Of a stretch of 64,000 nt of DNA, positions 17,630 to 25,943 are shown in pieces. This stretch comes from Bowmanella yangjiangensis (GTDB taxonomy: Bacteria > Pseudomonadota > Gammaproteobacteria > Enterobacterales > Alteromonadaceae), in contig NZ_JAFKCS010000002.1 of the NCBI RefSeq assembly GCF_017255015.1, forward strand, positions 374,553 to 438,552, in the 5' to 3' direction. The stretch's first letter is position 1; each line of letters begins with the position of its first letter. The notes under the pieces were generated by a model that made no database searches, had not been told where the DNA came from, and saw only the letters and a list, made by a program, of their open reading frames with translations. A program made the position numbers and the translations under genes.

Positions 17630-17658
17630 CTTTCTGTATTCGGCTTTTGCGCAGCCAA

Positions 17659-17718
17659 CTACCTCCCGGATTCAGGTGAGGTAAAAAAATGCGCAAAAGA
17701 AAAATTAATCGTTTTCAT
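17659..17718 (-). CDS. pheL: pheA leader peptide
   Basis: A 19-codon gene encodes MKTINFSFAHFFTSPESGR followed by TAG. Four phenylalanine codons (residues 6, 8, 11, 12) are concentrated before the attenuator, the same logic as E. coli PheL although the sequence differs. Ribosome stalling at Phe11-Phe12 when tRNA-Phe is uncharged would cover segment 17699-17690 and free the antiterminator. No Shine-Dalgarno sequence precedes the ATG, and the -10 element ends only 8 bp upstream, so the mRNA may begin at or next to the AUG. Confidence 0.85.
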   Translation of the reverse strand: MKTINFSFAHFFTSPESGR

Positions 17719-17726
17719 GAGCCCGA

Positions 17727-17755
17727 ATGTAAGGGGGCAGTGGCCCCCTTGTCAA
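17727..17755 (-). promoter_or_regulatory. pheL-pheA promoter with palindromic spacer
   Basis: On the minus strand TTGACA (17755-17750) and TTACAT (17732-17727) are separated by 17 bp. The interval between the hexamers is almost filled by the inverted repeat AAGGGGGC-CACT-GCCCCCTT, a possible operator. The TGA stop of the upstream penicillin acylase gene (17754-17752) lies inside the -35 hexamer, so promoter and coding end are superimposed. Confidence 0.75.
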
Positions 17756-20124
17756 CCCCCAATTGGTTGCAGGGTAAGGTTGTAACGCGCAGGACCCGGT
17801 AACAGCCCGGTGCGCTGACCGCTACGCCAAGCTTCGTGGCCCACACCAAAATAGGGGGAAAGTGGGTGGCCAGCCTGGCTGGATGGCATATGGAAGATAG
17901 CCTTGTCTTCGTGTCCTGGTGCGACCACTAAACGTTGGGAAGCACCTGAGCTGCTTTGTGCGACACGAGGCATAAAGCTATCCCCAGCCAGCAACTCCTT
18001 AGGCATATCCGTGAGGTTGCCCAGCAGTGGTACAAAGGCACTGAGAGGATGGCGAATATCCACCGCGTTAAACTGCCCCCAGGTCAGCGTACGCCAGTCT
18101 CCGAAATCAGCGTCAAGCTTGGCCAGGCTGTCGGTTAGTGCGGCATTAAAGAGTTCTTGCCAGCTGTCAAAATCACTGGGGATGAGGTGGGCAGGTTGCT
18201 CGCTGACCATTTGCCACAATGGGGCTTCCATCTGATTACGTACCGCATTGAAGTTAAAACGCCCTGAATGCTCCAGCATCAGGCGGTTCAAATCCTGATA
18301 GACCTTGTCCCTGAGATTTAAGCGGAACTGGCGCACCAGCAAGTAGCCTAAATCATGTTCGGAGGCTCTGGCTGTCCAGTTTTGCAGGGCTTCTTTGACC
18401 AGATCTTTTTGTAGGTGATGGCTGCCAGGCAGCACACTGCTTAGCATAAAGTCTCGCCAGGGGGTTAGGAATACCGCTCGGTCGTCTAACTGAATATCCA
18501 ATAAGTCTTGCTCATTAAAGCGGTCTTTATTACGCAGCCCGTCGCGAATTTGCTGGTTGCGAGCACCCAGGGCATAGCCGCCATCGCCGATTTTGTCATA
18601 CATGTCGCCGCCCACCACGCGAGAATTCGCGGTCCACAGCCTGTGTTCGGTGGGATTAATTACTTTGGGATAGTCCTCGGCGCTGCGATAGCCTGACCAG
18701 CCGGCGCTGCCATCGCTCCAGTCGGCGATGTAACGTCCATCGAAGCCATAGCGAATCGGCATAGGGCCGGAGATTGTCCAGCCGATGTTACCCTGGCTAT
18801 CGGCCATCATCAGGTTTTGTGCTGGCATACCAGCCGTTGCCCCTACATCAGCCCCTTGCTCGACATTCTCAGCCAGTTCCAAGCCGATAAGATTAAGGTT
18901 GGCCCCTTGATTATCATGAGCCACCCAGCGCAGTGCCAGCGGTGTGCCATCTTCATCTTCGGATACCACCGGCCCCCAGATAGTCTCTTTTACCTGAATG
19001 GTCTGGGTGGGCGCCCCTTTGATTTCTATGGTTTGACTGACATAGTCAAAAGGTTGATAACCTGCAGGGGTCAGATACTGATCTCCGGCTTCATTCAATT
19101 TGAGGCGGATAAGATCGCTCCAATCGCCGTAGCTGTTAGTGAAACCCCAGGCCAGCTTACCGCTACTGCCCACCACCATCAGAGGGGTGCCTGGTAGCGT
19201 AACGCCGGTGACCTGACGGGTCTGGCCATGTTGTTGCCAGTTAAACTGCGCCTTGAACCAGATATTGGGAACACGCAGGCCTAAATGCATATCGTCGGCC
19301 AGGATCCCCGCCTGATAGGGGCTCAGCGCTCCACCGACGGCCCAGTTATTACTGCCGATAGTGCGGTCTTCTGGATGATTGTCCAGCATGACTAACTGCT
19401 GGTTATTGGAAGACGGCCAGCCTGATGAGGGCAGGGGATTGGTACTGCGCAGGCTGTCATCGATAGGCGCATCCCATTGACTCCCCTCGGGGTGTAAAAA
19501 TGCATATAAGTCGGCAGGAAGATGGGCCTTCATCAGAGTCAGGCTGAAGTCTCTGCGGCCGTCATGGTGTTGCAAGTCCAAATACATGCTGTATAGCGTC
19601 AGCATGGTGTCGGCGGGTTGCCATTTGGTCGGCTCAAGGCTCAGCAGATAATATTCAAACGAGCGGGCGCCAAGTTGCTCCAGCCCTTGGTTGACACCTT
19701 CTGTATAGGCCTGGATTATCTTTTGGTGTTCCTCTGGCATGGTCGCTAAGATACGCTCGGCACGGTCGCGGAATCTGTGCAGACGAATTTCCTTATCGCG
19801 GTTTATTGCGGCCTCACCAAATAAGGCAGATAGCTCTCCGGCTGAGTTACGTCTTAGTAAATCCATCTGGAAGAAGCGTTCCTGTCCGTGCACAAATCCT
19901 ACCGCACGGGCTAAATCCAGCCTGTTCTGCGCGGTGAACACGGCCATGCCGCCTTCATCCCGTGTAACGGTAACCTCCTGTTGTAAATTTGGCAGGCTTT
20001 GCTGGCCATCCAACTGCGGCAAGCTGGCGCGCAGCAACAAATAGGTGCCGAGCAGAACCAGTAAAATAAGGCTTAGCAGGCCCAAAAAGGTGATTTTGAG
20101 GATGCGGGATGTCGTCGAGAGCAT
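17752..20124 (-). CDS. Penicillin acylase family protein (Ntn hydrolase)
   Basis: This 790-residue precursor has an N-terminal hydrophobic anchor (about 9-31). It is the single-chain form of the penicillin G acylase/AHL acylase/cephalosporin acylase family: an A-chain region (VTVTRDEGGMAVFTAQNRLDLARAVGFVHGQERFFQMD), then the autocatalytic site GSNNWAVGG. Ser258 would become the N-terminal nucleophile of the B chain, and a long B chain follows. Family members hydrolyse amide-linked acyl groups in the periplasm, including quorum-sensing lactones; the substrate here is unknown. Its stop codon lies in the pheA promoter, and no terminator separates the two, so read-through is possible. Confidence 0.92.
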   Translation of the reverse strand: MLSTTSRILKITFLGLLSLILLVLLGTYLLLRASLPQLDGQQSLPNLQQEVTVTRDEGGMAVFTAQNRLDLARAVGFVHGQERFFQMDLLRRNSAGELSALFGEAAINRDKEIRLHRFRDRAERILATMPEEHQKIIQAYTEGVNQGLEQLGARSFEYYLLSLEPTKWQPADTMLTLYSMYLDLQHHDGRRDFSLTLMKAHLPADLYAFLHPEGSQWDAPIDDSLRSTNPLPSSGWPSSNNQQLVMLDNHPEDRTIGSNNWAVGGALSPYQAGILADDMHLGLRVPNIWFKAQFNWQQHGQTRQVTGVTLPGTPLMVVGSSGKLAWGFTNSYGDWSDLIRLKLNEAGDQYLTPAGYQPFDYVSQTIEIKGAPTQTIQVKETIWGPVVSEDEDGTPLALRWVAHDNQGANLNLIGLELAENVEQGADVGATAGMPAQNLMMADSQGNIGWTISGPMPIRYGFDGRYIADWSDGSAGWSGYRSAEDYPKVINPTEHRLWTANSRVVGGDMYDKIGDGGYALGARNQQIRDGLRNKDRFNEQDLLDIQLDDRAVFLTPWRDFMLSSVLPGSHHLQKDLVKEALQNWTARASEHDLGYLLVRQFRLNLRDKVYQDLNRLMLEHSGRFNFNAVRNQMEAPLWQMVSEQPAHLIPSDFDSWQELFNAALTDSLAKLDADFGDWRTLTWGQFNAVDIRHPLSAFVPLLGNLTDMPKELLAGDSFMPRVAQSSSGASQRLVVAPGHEDKAIFHMPSSQAGHPLSPYFGVGHEAWRSGQRTGLLPGPARYNLTLQPIGG

Positions 20125-20208
20125 GACGTAATTCCTTGTTTTTAGAACATCTTACGGTTATGCCGAAATAATTTGAAGAGGTCGGACAAGAATAGGTTTA
20201 CTCGGTAT

Positions 20209-20232
20209 AAAAAAACCGGCCTGGGCCGGTTT
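20209..20232 (-). terminator. Rho-independent terminator after the double-receiver gene
   Basis: AAACCGGCC-TG-GGCCGGTTT is a perfect 9-bp stem. On the minus strand it is followed by a run of T residues (A-run 20209-20215 on the plus strand). It ends transcription of the response-regulator gene at 20245 and separates it from the acylase gene. Confidence 0.88.
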
Positions 20233-20244
20233 CCTACTCAATCG

Positions 20245-21042
20245 TTATTGCCCCAGCAGGGAACTTAGCATTTTGCGTACTTCGGCCGACTCAAAAGGCT
20301 TATCACAAAGCGCATTCACGCCAGTCTGCTGAATATTACTCATATGGGCGCTGTTTGCTTCTGAGGTCACCATAATAATCGGAATATGCGCGGTATCGGG
20401 GTTGTAGCGCACAAACTCAGACAGCTCACGACCATCCATTTCCGGCATATTGTAGTCGGTAACCAATAAATCGAAGGCGTTATCTTTCAGAAAGGTGAGG
20501 GCCATGGCACCGTTTTCCGCTTCGGTAATCTTCTTCAGACCCATATTTTCCAACACGCGACGAATGTGGTTGCGCGCCATGCGGCTGTCATCTACCAACA
20601 ATACACGTACTTCGTGGATATCAAACAGCTCAAGCTCAAGTTCTTCTGCATTGATGAGATCCAGTGTGGCATTCAGTGCTCTGGATAAGTGAATCGGCTC
20701 AAACGGCTTGGGCAGTATGGCAACAACACCGGCTTGTTTAAACTCTTCCAGCTTGGCTGGCCTGAACTCGCTGGATACCAGCATAAAGGCGACCGAGGAG
20801 GTTTTCTCGTCCTGCTTGATGGTTTTCAGCAGGTCCAATCCTGTGCCGTCTTCGAAATACATAGCACTGACCACCAGATCAACGCCGTGTTTATGAATAT
20901 GTTCCAGTGCGGATTGAACGTTACCTGCGGTTTCGATCCGGCCGATTTGTTCCTTGGCCAGCATAGCACTGATGATTTTGCGTTGGGTATCGGACGGTTC
21001 AACCAGCAAAATACTCAGCTCGCTGCGGGAAATATGCTCCAT
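20245..21042 (-). CDS. Response regulator with two receiver domains, first one degenerate
   Basis: The 265-residue protein consists of two receiver domains with no output domain. REC1 (about 10-125) has LLVEPS and LPKPFEP, but the phosphoacceptor position holds Ala60 (DLVVSAMYFEDG) instead of Asp, so it should not be phosphorylated. REC2 (about 145-263) is intact: LLVDDS, Asp196 in DLLVTDYNMPEMDG, and the Lys in CDKPFES. It probably acts by protein-protein contact, as CheY-type relay proteins do. No histidine kinase is adjacent. The final helix is followed by a terminator. Confidence 0.92.
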   Translation of the reverse strand: MEHISRSELSILLVEPSDTQRKIISAMLAKEQIGRIETAGNVQSALEHIHKHGVDLVVSAMYFEDGTGLDLLKTIKQDEKTSSVAFMLVSSEFRPAKLEEFKQAGVVAILPKPFEPIHLSRALNATLDLINAEELELELFDIHEVRVLLVDDSRMARNHIRRVLENMGLKKITEAENGAMALTFLKDNAFDLLVTDYNMPEMDGRELSEFVRYNPDTAHIPIIMVTSEANSAHMSNIQQTGVNALCDKPFESAEVRKMLSSLLGQ

Positions 21043-21079
21043 TTGGGATCCTCAGTGACGATGTCTTGACGAAAGGCGG

Positions 21080-21400
21080 TTAGCCTCCGGCAAGCTTAAC
21101 CTGAAAGCCTTTCTTTTCAAGCAATGCTTTTATCTTGTCGCGATTGTCACCCTGAATCTCAATCACGCCTTCTTTAACTGTACCACCTGTGCCACAGACT
21201 TTTTTCAGATCGCTGCATAGCTGTTTGATGTCGTTATCGTCCATTTGCATGCCGTAAACCGTCGTCACGCCTTTGCCTTTGCGGCCTTTGGTTTCGCGTT
21301 TGATACGGATAATGCCGTCGCCTTTGGGGGCTTGCTTAGCTGGTGTTGGTTCGGCAATGCGCCCGGTTGCGGTGGAATACACCAGAGGATTGTCGCTCAT
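21080..21400 (-). CDS. yciH: SUI1/YciH family translation initiation factor
   Basis: The 106-residue protein is an eIF1/SUI1 homologue. The start at 21400 gives MSDNPLVYSTATGRI, matching family N-termini; upstream in-frame codons are spurious. Motifs include GIIRIKRETKGRKGKGVTTV, the DIKQLCSDLKKVCGTGGTVKEG core and IEIQGDNRDKIKALLEKKGFQVKLAGG at the end. YciH influences start-codon fidelity and binds 30S subunits, but is not essential in E. coli. It lies 37 bp upstream of the double-receiver gene on the same strand and could be cotranscribed. Confidence 0.93.
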   Translation of the reverse strand: MSDNPLVYSTATGRIAEPTPAKQAPKGDGIIRIKRETKGRKGKGVTTVYGMQMDDNDIKQLCSDLKKVCGTGGTVKEGVIEIQGDNRDKIKALLEKKGFQVKLAGG

Positions 21401-21496
21401 AGTCAGATTCTTGCTGCTGATTTGATGGGGCGATCTTAACCAACCTGGGCCACTTTGCCCAGACGCTTGATGCACTGATGTTGGCGGTGACCAACC

Positions 21497-21525
21497 TTGG
21501 CCTGCATTGGGGCTTCGGCTAGAAT
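21497..21525 (+). promoter_or_regulatory. Predicted promoter of the GNAT gene
   Basis: TTGGCC (21497-21502) and TAGAAT (21520-21525) lie 17 bp apart, matching at 3/6 and 5/6. They sit in the divergent region between yciH and the acetyltransferase gene, about 50 bp before its ATG. Confidence 0.45.
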
Positions 21526-21574
21526 GCGCGGCACTTATAGCGGGCCGTTGGCGCCCTTTAGTCAGGATATACAG

Positions 21575-22030
21575 ATGACCGATTTTATTCTTCGTCAGGC
21601 CGTTGCCCAGGATCTTGAGGCATTAACCGCCTTTAATCAGGCGATGGCGCTGGAAACCGAAAACAAGACCCTGGAAGCACAGACGCTGCGTCAGGGGGTT
21701 AACGGCATTCTTCAGCACCCCCATTACGGCTTTTATTTGGTGGCTGAGCGTGAAGGTGAAATCGTCGGTAGCCTGGCGGTAACTTATGAGTGGAGCGACT
21801 GGCGTAACAGCTTGTTCTGGTGGATCCAAAGCGTATACGTAGTGCCTGCTGCCAGACGACAGGGAATTTACTCCGCGCTTTATCATAAGGTGCAAGACAT
21901 GGCTAAAGCGCAGGGTAATGTATGTGGCTTCCGCTTGTATGTGGAAAAGGAGAATCTTGTTGCTCAGGCGACATACCAGAAGCTGGGTATGCAGGAATGC
22001 CAGTATTTTATGTACCAGAGTAAAGCCTGA
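21575..22030 (+). CDS. GNAT-family N-acetyltransferase
   Basis: This is a 151-residue single-domain acetyltransferase. The start at 21575 (MTDFILRQAV) has AGGA eight bases upstream. The acetyl-CoA-binding motif A is VVPAARRQGIYSALYHKV, preceded by the strand GSLAVTYEWSDWRNSLFWWIQSVYV and followed by FRLYVEKENLVAQATYQKLGM, the usual motif B with its terminal beta-bulge. The acceptor substrate cannot be inferred. It stands as a single gene; an iron transporter operon begins 133 bp downstream. Confidence 0.92.
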   Translation: MTDFILRQAVAQDLEALTAFNQAMALETENKTLEAQTLRQGVNGILQHPHYGFYLVAEREGEIVGSLAVTYEWSDWRNSLFWWIQSVYVVPAARRQGIYSALYHKVQDMAKAQGNVCGFRLYVEKENLVAQATYQKLGMQECQYFMYQSKA

Positions 22031-22077
22031 GTTTGATGCGGCCAAGGCAGAGTCTGAGACGGTGGATGACGTTCGTT

Positions 22078-22096
22078 GTTATTGAGAATTGTTATC
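22078..22096 (+). promoter_or_regulatory. Fur-box-like site before the iron ABC transporter
   Basis: The 19 bases from 22078 to 22096 match the classical Fur consensus GATAATGATAATCATTATC at 14 positions. The site overlaps TTGAGA (22082-22087), a plausible -35 with TAGAGT at 22105-22110 as the -10, so Fur-Fe would block polymerase. Position directly upstream of a ferric-iron transport operon supports the call. Confidence 0.65.
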
Positions 22097-22163
22097 AAAA
22101 AGGATAGAGTGACCGTCTTATCCTGTGCCGAACTGGCCGCTTGATCTTCGTAAGAGGGAAATT

Positions 22164-23180
22164 ATGCTCAAACCTGTTTCTGTCCTTGCCCTTTTGTTAT
22201 CTGCTGTGACCACCGTACAGGCGGCACAGGAAGTGAATGTTTATTCTGCCCGTAAGGAAGCGTTAATTAAGCCGGTCCTGGATGACTTCACCAAGCAAAC
22301 CGGTATTCAGGTCAACCTTATCACTGGTAATGCTGACACCTTGCTGTCCCGCATTGCTACCGAAGGCCAATTCAGCCCGGCAGACTTGTTGGTGACCACC
22401 GACGTTGGCCGCTTACAGTGGGCCAAAGAATCGAATTTACTGCAGAGCGCTCAGGCTAATGAACAGTTGATGCGATGGGTGCCGGCCAATCTGCGTGATC
22501 AGGACAATCAGTGGTTTGCTCTGACCAAGCGCGCCAGACCTATTATGTATGCAATCGACAGAGTTAAACCTGAAGAGCTGAATCGTCTGGAAGACTTGAC
22601 CGACGCCAAGTGGAAAGGGCGAATCTGTGTGCGTTCATCCACCAATATTTATAACCAGTCTATGGTGTCGGCATTGATTGAGCAGCTTGGTGAGCAGGCT
22701 ACGCTGGAGCTGGCAAAAGGCTTAGTGAAGAACTTTGCCCGCCCGCCCAAAGGCGGCGATCGTGATCAAATCAAGGCCGTTGCTGCTGGGCAGTGTGATA
22801 TTGCTATTGCCAATACCTACTACTTGGCCGGTATGCTAACTGATGCGGATAAATCGCAGGTGGAAGCCGCTAAGAAAGTGAAGGTGTTCTGGCCGAATCA
22901 ATCTGATCGCGGTACCCACGTCAATATCTCTGGTGCCGGTGTCACCAAACATGCGCCGAATGCAGAGAACGCTAACAAGTTACTGGTATTTATGCTGAGT
23001 AAAGATGCGCAGCAATGGTATGCCGAACATAACGGTGAATATCCGGTGCGCAGTGATGTGGAGTCCAGCGAATTGCTTAAAGGTTTTGGTGAATTTAAGG
23101 CCGAGTCTATCCCACTGGAAAAAGTCGGGGCGCGTAATACCGACGCCCTGATGCTGATGAATCATGCCGGTTGGAAGTAA
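22164..23180 (+). CDS. fbpA: Fe(3+) ABC transporter substrate-binding protein
   Basis: The periplasmic ferric-binding protein has 338 residues and a signal peptide (MLKPVSVLALLLSAVTTVQA) ending in AQEVNVYSARKE. The start at 22164 has GAGGGA at good distance. Features of the FbpA/FutA/IdiA family are VYSARKEALIKP, the lobe-hinge segment LLVTTDVGRLQWAKE, and the paired tyrosines in IANTYYLAGML that co-ordinate ferric iron. It is the first gene of a three-component importer and follows a Fur-like site, so iron-repressed expression is expected. The name follows family usage. Confidence 0.92.
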   Translation: MLKPVSVLALLLSAVTTVQAAQEVNVYSARKEALIKPVLDDFTKQTGIQVNLITGNADTLLSRIATEGQFSPADLLVTTDVGRLQWAKESNLLQSAQANEQLMRWVPANLRDQDNQWFALTKRARPIMYAIDRVKPEELNRLEDLTDAKWKGRICVRSSTNIYNQSMVSALIEQLGEQATLELAKGLVKNFARPPKGGDRDQIKAVAAGQCDIAIANTYYLAGMLTDADKSQVEAAKKVKVFWPNQSDRGTHVNISGAGVTKHAPNAENANKLLVFMLSKDAQQWYAEHNGEYPVRSDVESSELLKGFGEFKAESIPLEKVGARNTDALMLMNHAGWK

Positions 23181-23232
23181 CGGATAAAACAGGGATAATG
23201 CGCGCCCACGCAGTTCAGAGGCAGAGCAAGGT

Positions 23233-24876
23233 TTGGCAATACTGAGATCCCCCGGTCCTTTTAGTGGCTGGCGAAGCATAACCTTGACGGCTGCCACACT
23301 GCTGGCGCTCCCTATTTTATTAGTCACATTCAGCCTCAGCCAGCCACAATGGCTGGTTTGGCAGCATCTGGCAGACACTGTGCTGTTGGATTATGTGCTC
23401 AACAGCCTGATGCTGGCCTTCGGCGTGGGGCTGGGTGCTATGCTGCTGGGGACTTCCCTGGCTTGGTGTTGCCATCACTATCAATTTCCCGGTCGCAGCT
23501 GGTTTGAATGGCTGTTGTTGCTGCCACTGGCAATTCCTGCCTACATTATTGCCTATTGTTATACCGGTCTGCTGGATTTTGCTGGTCCGCTGCAAACCAC
23601 CTTGCGGGAAACCTTTGGCTGGGGCTACGGCGACTATTGGTTTCCTGAAATCCGTTCTTTGGGTGGTGCCATCACCATGCTGATCCTGGTGTTGTACCCC
23701 TATGTATTTATGCTGGCCAGAAACGCTTTTCGTGACCAATCGCAAAGTTTGTTGGAAGCCAGTCGCAGTATGGGGCAAAGCCCGCAACAGTATTTTCTGA
23801 AAGTGGCAGTGCCTATGGCCAGACCTGCCATTCTAAGTGGTACGGCACTGGCTATGATGGAGGCCTTTGCCGATTTCGGCACGGTCGAATATTTTGGTGT
23901 TAGCACCTTTACCACAGGTATATTCCGTACCTGGTTTGGCATGGGCAATCATCTGGCGGCAGCACAGTTATCCGCTCTTTTGATGTTATTTGTGATGGGA
24001 CTGGTGCTCTGGGAGCAATACTCCCGTCGTAAAATTCAATATTACTACCAGGGCCATAAACGTCAGACGCAGGCCCGAACCAGGCCGGCCGGGCTGACGC
24101 GCTGGTTATTGTTTTCCTTTTGCAGCCTGGTCCTGGCATTGGGCTTTTTACTGCCACTTGCCATGCTGCTGCACTGGGCCTGGCTGACTGGCCCGGAGCA
24201 ACTCGACGCGCGGTTTTGGCGACTGGCCTGGAACAGTTTCTCACTGGCGCTGACGGCGGCATTGATCATTTTATTACTGGCGATGCTGTTTGCTTATGCC
24301 AAGCGACTGAAAAGCGATCCACTTATCAATGCGCCCGTTACGGTAGCAAAACTAGGGTATGCGCTGCCGGGGACTGTTATTGCGGTAGGGACTATGGTGC
24401 CGCTCGCCTGGTTTGATAAATCTCTGGATGCGCTGTTGCAAGCGTGTTTTGGGATCAGTACAGGTCTGCTGTTGTCAGGTACGGTGTTTGCGCTGTTGTT
24501 TGCCTATGCGGTGCGCTTTTTGGCGGTTAGTCTGCATCAGGTGGAAACAGGCCTTGCCCGGGTTAAACCCAGCATGGATATGGCTGGCCGAAGTTTAGGC
24601 TTAAGCCCGACAGGGGTTTTTAGCCAAGTGCATCTGCCGATGCTGCGGGCCAGTTTGCTTAGCGCAGTGTTACTGGTGTTTGTTGATGTGTTGAAAGAGT
24701 TACCGGCTACCTTGATTTTGCGCCCTTTTAACTTCGACACCCTGGCTATTCGTACCTATGAATTAGCCTCAGATGAGCGTCTGGCCGATGCTGCGGCGCC
24801 AGCACTGCTGATCTTAGTGGCCGGGTTGCTGCCGGTTATTTTGTTGTCCAGAGCCATCAATAAGGAAACGGCATAA
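23233..24876 (+). CDS. fbpB: Iron ABC transporter permease, fused two-domain type
   Basis: The 547-residue inner-membrane permease contains two homologous permease halves, each with an EAA-type loop: EASRSMGQSPQQYFLKVAVP in the first half and DMAGRSLGLSPTGVFSQVHLP in the second. About twelve hydrophobic segments are seen. This is the FbpB/SfuB organisation for Fe(3+) import. The start used is a TTG at 23233; no ATG occurs early and the ribosome site is poor, so the exact start is uncertain. The 3' end overlaps the ATPase gene by one base (TAATG). Confidence 0.92.
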   Translation: MAILRSPGPFSGWRSITLTAATLLALPILLVTFSLSQPQWLVWQHLADTVLLDYVLNSLMLAFGVGLGAMLLGTSLAWCCHHYQFPGRSWFEWLLLLPLAIPAYIIAYCYTGLLDFAGPLQTTLRETFGWGYGDYWFPEIRSLGGAITMLILVLYPYVFMLARNAFRDQSQSLLEASRSMGQSPQQYFLKVAVPMARPAILSGTALAMMEAFADFGTVEYFGVSTFTTGIFRTWFGMGNHLAAAQLSALLMLFVMGLVLWEQYSRRKIQYYYQGHKRQTQARTRPAGLTRWLLFSFCSLVLALGFLLPLAMLLHWAWLTGPEQLDARFWRLAWNSFSLALTAALIILLLAMLFAYAKRLKSDPLINAPVTVAKLGYALPGTVIAVGTMVPLAWFDKSLDALLQACFGISTGLLLSGTVFALLFAYAVRFLAVSLHQVETGLARVKPSMDMAGRSLGLSPTGVFSQVHLPMLRASLLSAVLLVFVDVLKELPATLILRPFNFDTLAIRTYELASDERLADAAAPALLILVAGLLPVILLSRAINKETA

Positions 24877-25943
24877 TGTTGCAACTCGAACATGTGGCCA
24901 TCAGTTATGGCACCAACAAGGTGGTACAGGGCTTTGACCTGACTTTGCAGGCTGGCGAAATAGGCTGTTTACTCGGCGCGTCGGGGTGTGGCAAGACCTC
25001 TGTTTTGCGGGCGATTGCCGGCTTTGAACCCATCAGTGAAGGTCGTATCGACTTACATGAGAAAAATGTCAGCCGCCCTGGCTTCAGCGTTGCACCAGAG
25101 AAACGCCAGATAGGCATGGTATTTCAGGATTTTGCCCTGTTTCCCCACTTAACCGTGGCAGAAAATATCGCCTTCGGCATTCGTAGTTTACCTAAAGCGC
25201 AGCAGCGTGAGCGGGTTGACAGTTTGCTGACGCTGGTGGAATTGCAAGGGCTTGGCGATCGCTACAGTCATGCGTTGTCGGGCGGTCAGCAGCAGCGTGT
25301 CGCCCTGGCCAGGGCGATGGCACCAAAGCCGGATTTATTGCTGCTGGATGAGCCTTTTTCCAGCCTGGATACTGAGCTTCGCGGCAGTCTGGCCACTCAG
25401 GTCAGGCAGATTTTAAAGCAACAGGGCATTACCGCTTTGTTGGTTACCCATGATAAATCTGAAGCCTTCAGCATGGCGGACAAGCTGGGGGTAATGGATC
25501 AGGGCAGACTATTACAATGGGGTTGTCCTGCCACCTTGTTCAGTCGCCCAGCCAGCTTACATGTGGCTGATTTTATCGGCAAAGGCGCAACAGTGAAGGT
25601 AGAGTATTTGGGGGATGGTCGGATAGCCGGTGATGTTGGCAATTGGCCATTAGTGAGCAATGTCAGTGTTGCCAGTGGCACATCATTGAGCCTGCTGCTC
25701 AGACCGCATCAGGTTAAAACGGATCCTACCTCTGAGCTTAAGGCCAGGGTGCTACGGCAAATATTTCGAGGCGCGGATTATCTGTATGAATTGCAATTGC
25801 CCGGTGGCGAGTTGTTGCTAAGCAGTATGCCTCTGGATTGTGAATTTAGTCCTGGGCAAAGCCTGGGATTGTCGCTGGATTTGACCAATGCGCTGCTTTT
25901 TGATGCCGCCAATGGTCACAATGTTTTGCTGGAGTCACAATGA
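24876..25943 (+). CDS. fbpC: Iron ABC transporter ATP-binding protein
   Basis: The 355-residue ATPase energises the importer. Walker A is GASGCGKTS (about residue 36), the Q-loop is in GMVFQDFALFP, the signature LSGGQQQR, Walker B LLLLDEPFSSLD and the switch histidine in LLVTHDKSEAF. A C-terminal TOBE-like domain (about 240-350) is present. It starts within the stop of the permease gene, and its own stop overlaps the ATG of the S1/P1 nuclease gene by 4 bp (ATGA), so all four genes form one coupled operon. Confidence 0.95.
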   Translation: MLQLEHVAISYGTNKVVQGFDLTLQAGEIGCLLGASGCGKTSVLRAIAGFEPISEGRIDLHEKNVSRPGFSVAPEKRQIGMVFQDFALFPHLTVAENIAFGIRSLPKAQQRERVDSLLTLVELQGLGDRYSHALSGGQQQRVALARAMAPKPDLLLLDEPFSSLDTELRGSLATQVRQILKQQGITALLVTHDKSEAFSMADKLGVMDQGRLLQWGCPATLFSRPASLHVADFIGKGATVKVEYLGDGRIAGDVGNWPLVSNVSVASGTSLSLLLRPHQVKTDPTSELKARVLRQIFRGADYLYELQLPGGELLLSSMPLDCEFSPGQSLGLSLDLTNALLFDAANGHNVLLESQ

